DNA from: JBIOJM01 sp044450785
GTDB lineage: Bacteria > Planctomycetota > Planctomycetia > Isosphaerales > Isosphaeraceae
Length of the DNA stretch: 32,418 bases
Reading direction: 5' to 3'
NCBI GenBank assembly: GCA_044450785.1
Contig: JBIOJM010000074.1
Span: 1-32,418 of the forward strand
Positions 15,301-23,600 of this stretch are shown here, one piece after another (the stretch's first letter is position 1; each line of letters begins with the position of its first letter). The position numbers and the translations under genes were made by a program. Below the pieces are notes generated by a model. That model did no database searches. It was given only the letters and a program-made list of their open reading frames with translations, and had not been told where the DNA came from.

Positions 15301-15486
15301 CTCGACGGGGCACTACCCGCGAAGCTCTCCGACATGACGGTGCCGCTGCCGGAGGACCCGTTCACCGGCAAGCCGTTCCGCTACGAAGTCAATGGCAACA
15401 CGGCTCACGTCCGCGGCAGCCCGCCGGCGGGCGAGGAGAAGAGTGCCCACTTCAACATCCACTACGAGGTGACCCTGCAGAAGTAA
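15301..15486 (+). pseudogene. C-terminal fragment of a planctomycete hypothetical family
   Basis: This open stretch ends at a stop codon (15484-15486) and reads LPAKLSDMTVPLPEDPFTGK, then PFRYEVNGNTAHVRGSPPAG, then a short SAHFNIHYEVTLQK end. This looks like the last third of planctomycete secreted proteins in which an LPEDPFTGKPFRY segment precedes a final strand. No start codon with a ribosome site and no N-terminal part are present; upstream is the leader of the Kdo hydroxylase gene. The next frame (15518 on) carries the N-terminal part of what appears to be the same family, so this is probably the remnant of a neighbouring paralogue or of a rearranged copy. Confidence 0.7.
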
Positions 15487-15517
15487 CTCGATCTCTTGAC
15501 GCCGGGAGTGTTCCGCA

Positions 15518-16357
15518 ATGACTCGCGTGCTCATCGCCGCCGTGGCGCTCGGTGCGTTCTCCCCGAGTTCTCGTGCCGGGGAAACCGTGGTCCGTCTGAA
15601 CGTCCGGCCGATGGCGGCGCCGAAGCCCGCTCTCAAGTATCAGCTCCTGCCGGAATTGCGGGAATTGAACCCGGGCAATGCAGCCCAGAATTACCTGAAA
15701 TGCTTCATGGAGCAGCGGCACTTCTTCTTCACGAAAGAGGCCGCCGCGGATCGCGTTCGCTACCAGACGATGCCGCTCGCCAAGCTGCCGTTAGACACGC
15801 TGCGCCAGTATGGCGGGTCGGCGCTGCGGCAGGCGGACTGGGCGGCCCGGCTGGATGCGCTCGACTGGCAGACCCTCGAGCGCGTCCAGAACGGTGGCAT
15901 CGAGGAGCTGCCGGCCGAACTGGGGCCGCTCCAGCTTCTCGCGGCGGCGCTCCAGGTACGGTTCCGTGCCGAGGTGGCGGGCCGGCAGTTCGACGACGCG
16001 ATCCGCACCGCCAAGACGATGTTCGCGCTCGCACGCCATCTGGGCGAGCACGCCACCGAACTCGCTGACCTGGTCGGGCTGTCGGTTGCGCAGAAGGGCT
16101 CGTCGCTCGTGGCGCTGAATGCGACGGTCCCGCAGTTCGTGTCCCGGACCGCGCAGGCCGCCGCCCCGGGCAAGGATAACATCCTGGTGGTGCTGGAGAT
16201 GACCGGCGGCAACGACGGGCTCAACACCGTCATTCCCTACGCCGACGACCTGTACCACAAGGCCCGGCCCACGCTGCGCCAAACCAAGTCTGAAATTCAA
16301 CCCGAATTTTCTATCATTTCCTTTCATTTTTTGTTACAATCCACCCGGTTGGTCTGA
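15518..16357 (+). pseudogene. Chimeric gene remnant: planctomycete family N-terminus fused to a DUF1501 start
   Basis: The 279-codon frame starts with a signal peptide (MTRVLIAAVALGAFSPSSRA) and a GGGAG ribosome site. Residues about 38-192 resemble a planctomycete hypothetical family (LKYQLLPELRELNPGNAAQN, AIRTAKTMFALARHLGEHA). From about residue 195 (nucleotide 16100) the text changes to the start of a DUF1501 protein: SSLVALNATVPQFVSRTAQA, then NILVVLEMTGGNDGLNTVIP, then YADDLYHKARPTLRQTKSE. DUF1501 proteins are normally around 400 residues or more; here the match stops near 16296 and the frame runs into the AT-rich leader of the next gene. The frame itself is intact, so a chimeric product could be made, but both source genes are truncated. 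Confidence 0.75.
16332..16340 (+). promoter_or_regulatory. Extended -10 promoter for the RNA-binding protein gene
   Basis: TGTTACAAT is an extended -10 element (TG-N-TACAAT) in an AT-rich island. No good -35 box lies 16-18 bases upstream. It would give a leader of about 160 bases before the RRM gene and overlaps the 3' end of the chimeric remnant. Confidence 0.5.
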
Positions 16358-16505
16358 CGACCGAGTAGCACTGCTGGTTCTTTCCGATCCGGTCTCTGCT
16401 CACCTCCCTCGCCTTTTCCATCAAGCGGGCTCGCACTGAGCCCCCTTTCTTCTCGACCCGGAAAGCTTGATGCGGGTCGTCTTTCTTTCCATTCGGAGTT
16501 TGATC

Positions 16506-16832
16506 TTGTCCAAGAAGCTGTATGTGGGCAACCTGACCTACAACGTGAGCGAGTCCGACCTCGAGGCGTTGTTCACGCCGTTCGGGGCGGTCCAAAGCGC
16601 ACAGATCATCGTCGACCGTGACACGAACCGCTCGAAGGGATTCGGGTTCGTGGAGATGGAAACCGATGCTCAGGCTCAGGCAGCAATCCAGGGTTTGAAC
16701 GCACGTGAGCATGACGGCCGGAACCTGACGGTCAACGAGGCCAAGCCCCGTGAAGCCCGCGCGGGCGGCGGCGGTGGGTATGGCGGTGGTCGTGGAGGTG
16801 GTGGGTACGGCGGTGGTGGCAACCGTTATTGA
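16506..16832 (+). CDS. RRM-type RNA-binding protein
   Basis: This 108-residue, glycine-tailed RNA-binding protein has a single RRM: RNP2 is KLYVGNL (4-10) and RNP1 is KGFGFVEM (about 44-51), followed by a conserved GRNLTVNEAKPRE and a Gly/Tyr/Arg-rich tail. Such small proteins bind single-stranded RNA and act as RNA chaperones, often under cold induction. I choose the TTG at 16506, giving MSKKLYVGNL, because CGGAG lies 7 bases upstream and the product then starts like its relatives. In-frame starts at 16467 and 16470 would add 12-13 residues that look unrelated. It has its own extended -10 promoter and a strong terminator hairpin, so it is probably monocistronic. Confidence 0.93.
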   Translation: MSKKLYVGNLTYNVSESDLEALFTPFGAVQSAQIIVDRDTNRSKGFGFVEMETDAQAQAAIQGLNAREHDGRNLTVNEAKPREARAGGGGGYGGGRGGGGYGGGGNRY

Positions 16833-16857
16833 TCGACCCTCCAGAACAATGGTCTTC

Positions 16858-16883
16858 GAGGGGCTTGCATCCGCAAGCCCCTC
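16858..16883 (+). terminator. Strong terminator hairpin after the RRM gene
   Basis: GAGGGGCTTGC (16858-16868) and GCAAGCCCCTC (16873-16883) form a perfect 11-bp stem with an ATCC loop, 26 bases after the stop codon. The following sequence is only moderately T-rich (ATCATTCCTGTC). Confidence 0.75.
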
Positions 16884-16933
16884 ATCATTCCTGTCGGATC
16901 AGATGAAAAAACATGCCCAGGGGGAGCCTCTGA

Positions 16934-17269
16934 TTGAACACTTACCCTGCTGACGAACAGCGGATCTCGGAAGTCGAGCGAGGTCGAAGCTGGGAGGCGA
17001 TCCTAGCGTTGGCACCAGGTGAATCGCTTTCTGTCGGGGACAGCATCCTCTTCGCCCTTTCATTTTTTCGCGCGGGTCAGCCACCGACTTATATCAAGGG
17101 AGGCGATTCGGTCCTCGTCTCACTGACTGATGTCGTCGATCTCGACAAGACGGATCCCGCATCGGGCCAATCGCTTTTCCGGGTCCGATGGAATCCGCTC
17201 GGCCAGCGCGATCTTGTCGAGAGCCCCAGGCGTACGGTGAAGGCCCGTCGGTCTGCCAGTTTGTCCTGA
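16934..17269 (+). CDS. Small hypothetical protein, 111 residues
   Basis: The frame starts at TTG 16934 with AGGGGGAG ending 7 bases upstream, a near-ideal ribosome site. The product reads MNTYPADEQRISEVERGRSW, then ALAPGESLSVGDSILFALSF, then GQPPTYIKGGDSVLVSLTDV, with a short basic tail (TVKARRSASLS). The middle looks like a compact beta-rich domain. There is no signal peptide, membrane segment or recognisable catalytic motif. It lies between the RRM terminator and a small zinc-knuckle-like protein on the same strand. Real coding is supported by the ribosome site and protein-like composition; function is unknown. Confidence 0.6.
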   Translation: MNTYPADEQRISEVERGRSWEAILALAPGESLSVGDSILFALSFFRAGQPPTYIKGGDSVLVSLTDVVDLDKTDPASGQSLFRVRWNPLGQRDLVESPRRTVKARRSASLS

Positions 17270-17434
17270 ACGGGCACGGTTTCCGACCCGGCTACCGAGC
17301 CGCAGAGGCTCCGTGTCTCTCCTGTCAGCCTCTCGGCGCAGTTGAACTTTCCGATCCGGCCGGGGTCCGCCGCCGTTCCCGCCTGTCATCTCGGCGAGCA
17401 GCCCGGAGTGATCTCACCCAGGAGGGCCTCCTTG

Positions 17435-17596
17435 ATGACTCCGAGGTACTATCACACCCCGCCCCCGCCAGTCTCGACCAGAGCCCGCTGCCCAGTCTGC
17501 AACGAGGCCGCCTACTCACGGGCAGGGATCCACCCGCAGTGCGCTGTCCGGCAGTACGACCCGCCCAAATCAAAGAAGGGGCCCCGGCGACATTGA
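17435..17596 (+). CDS. 53-residue zinc-knuckle-like small protein
   Basis: This short gene begins at ATG 17435, 8 bases after a perfect AGGAGGG. The product is basic and Pro-rich with a CPVC pair (residues 18-21) and a downstream HPQC (about 35-38), giving a C-x2-C-x13-H-x2-C spacing that could hold one zinc ion. The remainder is a Pro/Lys-rich tail (YDPPKSKKGPRRH). Similar tiny CPVC...GIHPQC proteins occur in planctomycetes, in my recollection without an assigned role. The longer open frame from 17342 is not supported by a ribosome site. The stop codon lies 3 bases from the stop of the convergent gene. Confidence 0.72.
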   Translation: MTPRYYHTPPPPVSTRARCPVCNEAAYSRAGIHPQCAVRQYDPPKSKKGPRRH

Positions 17597-17599
17597 GAA

Positions 17600-18412
17600 T
17601 CAGCCCGCGGGGGTCACGTTCTCAACCACGTCTCGCTCGTCGTCCGCGAACTTTCTGCGGTATTTCTCATTGCGATCCTCCACGAACTGTTTCCGCTTCG
17701 GGTCACGCTTGACGTGTTCCGCTTGGGCGCGCTGGAATGCCTTCACCGTGGCGGGGGCGACCCGAAACGCCTGGTCAGGCGGGCTGTCGAGCACCTTGAT
17801 GCTGGTCACGGGATGGATCTCCCAGCAAGTGGCCCGCCAGTTCTTGGCACCGCCGGGGTTCGTGTTCTCCGCCTGGTGGATGTGCTCGAAGTCGAACAGC
17901 AGCCAGCCGGTAATCTGAACCCACTTCCCCTGAATATCTCCCTTGAGCGCCGAGGTGGTCCAGTCGTTGTGGCCCGCCTTCTGTCGCAAGAGGCGGGTGC
18001 GCGGGCTGACTTCCGCGACGACCGACTGATTCTTTTCAGCGCCGTCCGAGAGAGTGAGTGCGATGTGTGTGTCGCGCTGGTCAGGATCGGAGGCGTGGCA
18101 GTTGCAGGTCTCAGTGCCACCGACTTGGACCTCGAGCACAAAGCCGGTGACCGTCGCGGCCGACTTCACGTCGAAACGGTGCTCGTCGTCGCCGGGGGCC
18201 ACCATCGCGGTCAGCATGACCGTGGGGTCGATGTCGGAAGCCACCGGGCTGTGGTAACGGCCCTTGAGCTTGTTCAAGTCCTTGACATCCGGGCTCTTCG
18301 CGTCCCCCTGCAGGGGGCAATCGTGCCCGTTGAGCGTGATCACGTCCAGGTTGTCTCCAGCTTGACCGACCAAAAGTAACGAGAGACCAACGACGACGAT
18401 GGGGATTCTCAT
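17600..18412 (-). CDS. Secreted protein of unknown function with a Cys-rich OB-like domain
   Basis: This 270-residue protein has a signal peptide (MRIPIVVVGLSLLLVGQAG). Three strands then suggest a small beta domain: VTGFVLEVQVGGTETCNCHA, then DTHIALTLSDGAEKNQSVVA, then WVQITGWLLFDFEHIHQ followed by WRATCWEIHPVTSIKVL. The ITGWLLFDF...EIHPVTSI pattern recurs in bacterial secreted proteins that look OB-fold-like. The CNCHASDPD segment (103-111) resembles part of a metal or haem site, but a CXXCH motif is absent. The C-terminus (225-262) is a charged helix. GAGGAC sits about 6 bases before the ATG at 18412; the open frame upstream to 18631 is Arg/Ser-rich noise. Function is unknown. Confidence 0.82.
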   Translation of the reverse strand: MRIPIVVVGLSLLLVGQAGDNLDVITLNGHDCPLQGDAKSPDVKDLNKLKGRYHSPVASDIDPTVMLTAMVAPGDDEHRFDVKSAATVTGFVLEVQVGGTETCNCHASDPDQRDTHIALTLSDGAEKNQSVVAEVSPRTRLLRQKAGHNDWTTSALKGDIQGKWVQITGWLLFDFEHIHQAENTNPGGAKNWRATCWEIHPVTSIKVLDSPPDQAFRVAPATVKAFQRAQAEHVKRDPKRKQFVEDRNEKYRRKFADDERDVVENVTPAG

Positions 18413-18841
18413 GGCTCGTCCTCTAATACGTTCTCGGCAGACCCTGGTCCGGCTGGCTCTCCGCGAATGGCCACCGGGGGTGGCGATCCTCCCGCGCTCG
18501 GCGCGGGAATGCAAGTCAATTCGACAAAGTTTCAGGATCCCGAGGCAAGGGTGGTTGATCGCGGAATCTGTCTCGAGGAGTGTCGGATGGCGTGATCGGG
18601 AGGGTTGTAGAGGGCCGTCCTTCTCTGACACCCGGCTCGAGAATCAAAGGGAGACTTCGATCAAGTTATCCGAGCCGGCCGGCCGATTTGATGTGCAGAA
18701 AATTCGATGTCCTCTCGTCCGCCAATGATTTGGCCCGCTCGTACTCGCCGGGTGGCATCTCCATGGAAGGAATGCGCGGTCTGCCGGCGCGCACTTTCAC
18801 TCGCGACAGCTCGTATCAACCGTCGTAGATGGAGATGCTCG
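18413..18841. other. Divergent intergenic region
   Basis: This 429-base gap between divergent secreted-protein genes should contain both promoters. A perfect 8-bp hairpin is at 18490-18508 (listed separately). No convincing gene is present: the open frames at 18580-18828 (plus) and 18661-18912 (minus) have no protein-like pattern. Confidence 0.5.
18490..18508. repeat. Perfect 8-bp hairpin between divergent genes
   Basis: TCCCGCGC (18490-18497) pairs with GCGCGGGA (18501-18508) across TCG. It lies in the divergent gap, about 80 bases upstream of the minus-strand gene, where it could be an operator or an RNA leader structure. Confidence 0.5.
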
Positions 18842-19858
18842 ATGATCCCGTCCCCACCGCGCCCTCGCCGGCTTGCTCCCGGTGTATCGCTCCTCGTTGC
18901 CTTGGTCTGCACCGGGGCAGGTCACAACCCGGCCCGGAGCATGGAGCCGGAATCGATCGAGTGGCGAGAGGACTACGGCAGTGCCCTGGAAGAAGCCCGG
19001 GCGGGGAACCGGTTCCTGTGGATCCAGTTCACCGGCCCTTGGTGTCCCAACTGCACCCGGATGGAGCGCGATTCGTTCGTGCAGCCGGCGATCATCCAGC
19101 ACGCGCGACAATCGTTCGTGCCCTTGAAGCTCCGTTGCGACGTCCATGAGCAGTTGGCCCTCAGCTTCAATCTAGCCGCGATCCCCGCCACGATCATCGT
19201 CGCCCCGAACCGCGACGTCATCGCGATCCATCAGGGATATCTCGGCCCGGCCGAATTCGACGCCTTCCTGCGCGACTGCCTGGCGCAAGGTCCCGAAAAG
19301 CTGCCAAGAACCAGCTCGGCCACGGGCCCGACGGCTTCGCCCGCAGCGGCCGGGATCAGGCATCCCGAGCCGAGGAATGAAACACCGCTCGCCCTCTCGG
19401 GCTACTGCGTGGTCAGCTTGATTTGCGATCGTAAGCTGGTTCCGGGCCAGACGAATTTCACAGTCCGCCACGAGGGACGGATCTATCGTTTCGCCACTCT
19501 CGTGATGAGCGATCGCTTCCGAAAAGAGCCCGAGCGCTACCTCCCCGTCAACGACGGCTCGTGCCCCGTCAACCAGGTGGAGCGCGGCATCGCAAAGCCG
19601 GGCAACCCACGGTGGGGCGTGCTCTACCAGGATCACCTCTTCCTCTGTGCCACCGCGGAAGACCGGCGGATCTTCGTCAAGAACCCCGAACTCTATGCCA
19701 TGGTCGACGTCGCCGATCAGGGCTTCTGCGTGCACTGTCGTCGCGAGTCAGGACTGCTGGTCCGCGGCGACCCGCGCCACGAAGTCGCGCGCCAGGGCCG
19801 GAGATACTGGTTTCCCGACTCCCGCCATCGTGATGCCTTCCTATCGTCTCTACGCTGA
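18842..19858 (+). CDS. Secreted thioredoxin-like protein with three tandem YHS-like units
   Basis: This 338-residue protein has an N-terminal export signal (about 1-33), a thioredoxin-fold domain (about 37-148) and a C-terminal Cys-bearing half. The thioredoxin part has the redox motif CPNC (68-71) in FTGPWCPNC and the cis-Pro loop AAIPATI (112-118). The second half contains three copies of a YHS-like pattern (Cys, then an aromatic G..Y.F strand, then F...P..Y), at about 187-235 (GYCVV), 239-286 (SCPV) and 294-336 (GFCVHC). YHS domains are associated with metal-bearing proteins. I infer an envelope thiol-disulfide or metal-handling role. GGAG sits 7 bases before the ATG at 18842; the frame upstream to 18707 has no support. 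Confidence 0.87.
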   Translation: MIPSPPRPRRLAPGVSLLVALVCTGAGHNPARSMEPESIEWREDYGSALEEARAGNRFLWIQFTGPWCPNCTRMERDSFVQPAIIQHARQSFVPLKLRCDVHEQLALSFNLAAIPATIIVAPNRDVIAIHQGYLGPAEFDAFLRDCLAQGPEKLPRTSSATGPTASPAAAGIRHPEPRNETPLALSGYCVVSLICDRKLVPGQTNFTVRHEGRIYRFATLVMSDRFRKEPERYLPVNDGSCPVNQVERGIAKPGNPRWGVLYQDHLFLCATAEDRRIFVKNPELYAMVDVADQGFCVHCRRESGLLVRGDPRHEVARQGRRYWFPDSRHRDAFLSSLR

Positions 19859-20138
19859 CTCGTTCGAATTCGATAAGCCATTTTATTCCGAGCGAAAAAC
19901 CGGTCGAGGGTGTCGACATTCGGCGGAGCTCGTTGTTATCTTTTAGCTTACCGGAACTTGAGGTGTGGGTTGCGCGGCCGCGGCGGCGGATGCAGGGAAG
20001 CGACACGGACGGTCTTTCTCACGACGCCGCGTTCAATGGAGACCGTGACACCCAGCCTTCAGCGGTGGCGAGGATTGAGTCCTCGTCCATTCGCTTTTTC
20101 TCAATGCGCAGACCTTGTGACTGATCGTGCCGGGATCA

Positions 20139-20171
20139 CCCCCCTGGCCCCCCCTTCGCAAGGGGGGGAAA
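20139..20171. repeat. C7/G7 palindromic dispersed repeat, copy 2
   Basis: It is identical over 33 bases to copy 1 at 5988-6020 (C6-TGG-C7-TTCGCAA-G7-AAA) and in the same orientation. Here it is intergenic and is followed by a longer A run. Confidence 0.85.
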
Positions 20172-20492
20172 AAAACCGCGCAACGAAATCGGGATGAATT
20201 CGCAGCTTGTGCAAGCCCAACTTTTCATCACCCCAGCCGGCGGCTGCTTCCCGCGATCTCTCGCACTACGGGTCTTCGCTCGTTTCCACAGCATTCTGAG
20301 AGAATTCCTGACTGCCTACTTGGCGCCATGCGAGCGATCATTGTATGTTGGTTGCAATCAGCTATCCGACGATCATCGAAATCGCAATCTCCGATGATGG
20401 GAGAACCGTCCGTCGCAGCAGGAGAAACCGGTCATCGAATTCGCGTGACGTGAGGTCTTCGCGAATCTTTTCTTGATTTTCGACGATTTTGA

Positions 20493-20525
20493 GCGCAGAC
20501 TGCGCAGGTTGCATAATTTGCGCAG
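20493..20525. promoter_or_regulatory. GCGCAG direct repeats around a possible -10
   Basis: GCGCAG occurs at 20493, 20502 and 20520, i.e. at steps of 9 and 18 bases, with CATAAT (20511-20516) occupying the skipped step. This regular spacing could be a regulator site upstream of the giant gene. Confidence 0.35.
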
Positions 20526-20559
20526 CATTGGCGTTTTATGGATGGCTCTCATCCGTCGA

Positions 20560-20596
20560 ACTGACAATTGACAAGTTATCAGACTGACCACTGACC
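20560..20596. repeat. Degenerate TGACC/TGACA heptamer array
   Basis: ACTGACA, ATTGACA and AGTTATC units are followed, after a 2-base slip, by ACTGACC and ACTGACC. On the minus strand the last two read GGTCAGT, related to the GTCCGTG and CAGTGTT units at 8686-8732. It ends about 50 bases before the start codon of the giant gene. Confidence 0.65.
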
Positions 20597-20648
20597 ACGT
20601 GTGCTCCCTCGCCGCGTACTTAGTCCCCGCACCGAGGAAGAACGACCA

Positions 20649-23600
20649 ATGTCCTCTCGCAAGCGATCTCTCCGCCCAATTCGCTCCCGGAACCAGCGGC
20701 GGTCGTTACCCCCGCTCTTGGAAAACCTGGAGCCCAGGCTGGTGCTGTCCCAGGTCGGCGTCAACCCTTTGCAGCCGATGATCGGGCCCGTCGCCCCGGT
20801 TCAGTCGGGGCCGTCCACTGTCTCGAGCCCGACCGCGACCTCGCAGAGCACAGTCGGGTCAGTCGCGCAGTCGTCGACAGGCTCAGGACCCATCGCGATC
20901 GCGCCGGGATCGAACCCTCCCTCGAATTTGCCACCGTCGAGTTCGACACTGCCCAAGCCGGGCTACATCATTTTCCATCCACCTGGCGTCGGCCCGGACG
21001 GGAGCGTCAATCCCTTTCAGTCCTCGAAGGCGGTCGGTTACACACCGCAGCAGATTCGGACTGCTTACGGAGTGAACCTGATCTCGTTCGGCAGTATCGT
21101 CGGCGACGGTAAGGGGCAGACGATCGCCGTGGTCGATGCGTATGACAACCCTGGATTCGTGGATAGCACGTCACCAAACTTCAAGACCAGCGCACTCGGG
21201 GTGTTCGATTCGACGTTCGGCCTACCCGATCCCCCCAGCTTCACGAAGTACAACCAGACTGGTCAAACGGCTCCTCTGCCCGGAGCCAGCGCAGGGTGGG
21301 GGCCCGAGATCGCACTCGACGTGGAATGGTCTCATGCCATTGCCCCCGAGGCCAACATCGACCTGGTGGAAGCGAACAGTGCCACATTCACCAACTTGAT
21401 GCAGGCCGCTTACACTGCCGGGGCTGCAGTGAGCGCGTCGCCGCCGGGGCTCGGGGCTTCGGTGGTCTCCATGAGCTTTGGCGGCGAACTCGAGGCCAGG
21501 GGTTTTGGATCGCTCCAGGCAACGCTGGATGCCACGTACCTCGCGCCCGCGATGGCCAGCAACAACGTGACGTTCCTGGCTTCCACGGGCGATTCTGGGG
21601 CCGCTCCGGGCAATGCGCCTAATTATCCTTCGGTCTCGCCGTTGGTTGTGGCCGTCGGCGGCACGACCCTGCCTCTGGACAAACAAGGCAACTATCCGGG
21701 CACGGCCCTCAGCCCCAAAGGGGAAACTGGCTGGAGCGGCGGCGGCGGCGGCATCAGCACCTTCTACCCCGCGCCGCCCTTCCAACAAAACGACGGTTTC
21801 AACAGCGGCGGCTTCCGGACCGTTCCCGACGTGTCCTCCGACGCGGACCCGGCCACCGGAGTGGCTGTCTTCGACCCGTACGACTTCGGCGCCAACACCG
21901 GCTGGATCCAAGTTGGCGGCACCAGCGTCTCGTCGCCGTGCTGGGCGGGCTTCATCGCGATCGCCGATCAGGGACGTGTGCTGGACGCGTACTCGCCGCT
22001 CGTTGGTTCGACCCAGACGCTGCCGGCCCTCTATAGCGTCCCCTCCACCGATTTTCACGACATTCTCTATGGCAACAACTTTTACAGCGCAGGCCCTGGC
22101 TACGATCTCGTGACCGGCATAGGAAGTCCCGTCGCCAATAACCTGATTCCGGACCTGGTCGACTACGCGCAGGCCGTGAATCTCTCGATCACCGTTCAAC
22201 CCCCGTCGAGCGTCATCGCGGGTGGCATCTTCGGCACGCTCGTCACCGCCGCGACTGCCGACGGCAGACCGGCTGTCGCTTTCAACGACACCTCGACGAT
22301 TTCGCTCGTGAGCGGGCCCATGGGTGCTTCGTTCACTCCGGTCGTTCTTCCATTCACCCGGGGCGAGGCGGTCCTCGATGGACTGTCTCTCTCGCAGTTG
22401 TCGAACGGAACTCCCTACATATTCAAGGTGACCGTTACCAACGGAAACACCGTCGTCGACACGCTGACGACCGACCCCGTTTTCGTCACCACACCCGCGA
22501 CGTCCGGAGTGGGGGTCTACTACCCGCTGCCGATCGACAGCAGTTTCCGCAACGACATTGGCCTGGCCGACTCGAACAGTGACCCCACCAACGATTTCAA
22601 CCTGGTCTACTCCCAGAACTACAATCTCACCCAGGGACAGTTGCTGATCAAGAACACCACGGGCCTGGCGAACAAGATGATCTCGATCACCGGCCAGGGT
22701 CAGGCAACCTCGATCATCACCGCAAATCAGTCCGGCAGAGTCTTCGATATCGTCGGCACCGGCGGCGCGAGTTCCAACCTGACGGTGCTGTTCCAGAACC
22801 TGACGATCGAGGGGGGACTCGCGACCGACGCCGGCGGGCTCAGCCTACCGACCGGCACGGCGGTGGGAGGCGGTCTCTTGATTGATGGCGGCTTGGTGTC
22901 GCTGTCGAACGTCGCCGTCCAGAGCAATGAGGCCAAGGGCGGCCAGGGGCAGAAGGGCGCGGTCGGCGTATCGGTCTCGGCCGGACCCGGCGGTCCCGGC
23001 GGCCCTGGCGCCAACTCGATGGGCGGCGCCATCTACCTGGCCGCGGGCAGCTTGACGCTCAAGAACGACGCGATTACCGGCAACATCGCCAAGGGCGGCT
23101 CCGGCGGCTCCGGCGGCACCGGCGGCCTGGCGGGCACTCTCACGTCGTCCGGCATCTTCTTCTTCCCCCAACCGATCCCGGGTGGCGTGGGAGGCACCGG
23201 TGGCGTGGGAGGTACCGGGCAAGGCGGCGGACTCTTCGTCGACGGCGGGAATGTGTCGATTACCAGCGGTTCGATGACTGGCAACAGCGCCGTCGGTGGT
23301 GACGGCGGCGTCGGCGGCAAGGGCGGCTACGGCGGCGGTTCCTTTAGCGCGGGAGGCAAAGTTCACCTGTCTCCCGGCGGCAAAGGCGGGCTCGGCGGCC
23401 CCGGTGGCCTGGGAGAAGGGGGAGGCATCTACCTCTCCGCGGGAAGCGTCACCCTCAACTCGGCTCAGATCGCGGCCAACACGGGCGTGGGCGGCGTCGG
23501 CGGAGCCGGTGGCGCGGGTGCAAACGGCATTTATGCGTTCAGCTCAGCGGCCTCCACGACGGTTCGCGGACCGGGCGGAGCCGGCGGCGATGGCGGCAAG

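Larger units (their letters stand above)
19859..20648. other. Long intergenic region upstream of the giant gene
   Basis: About 790 bases without a convincing gene. It contains a second copy of the C7/G7 palindrome (20139-20171), an AT-richer section at 20330-20580, three GCGCAG direct repeats at 20493-20525 and a degenerate heptamer array at 20560-20596. A possible -10 CATAAT (20511-20516) lies among the GCGCAG repeats, with only a poor -35 (TTTGAG). A minus-strand open frame at 20373-20591 lacks a protein-like pattern. Confidence 0.5.

Noticed and set aside
18580..18828. Plus-strand frame in the divergent gap
   Set aside because: No ribosome site, no conserved-looking segment, and it lies where promoters are expected.
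20373..20591. 72-codon minus-strand frame in the gap before the giant gene
   Set aside because: Composition is Arg/Ser/Lys noise in an AT-richer stretch, with no ribosome site or recognisable pattern.
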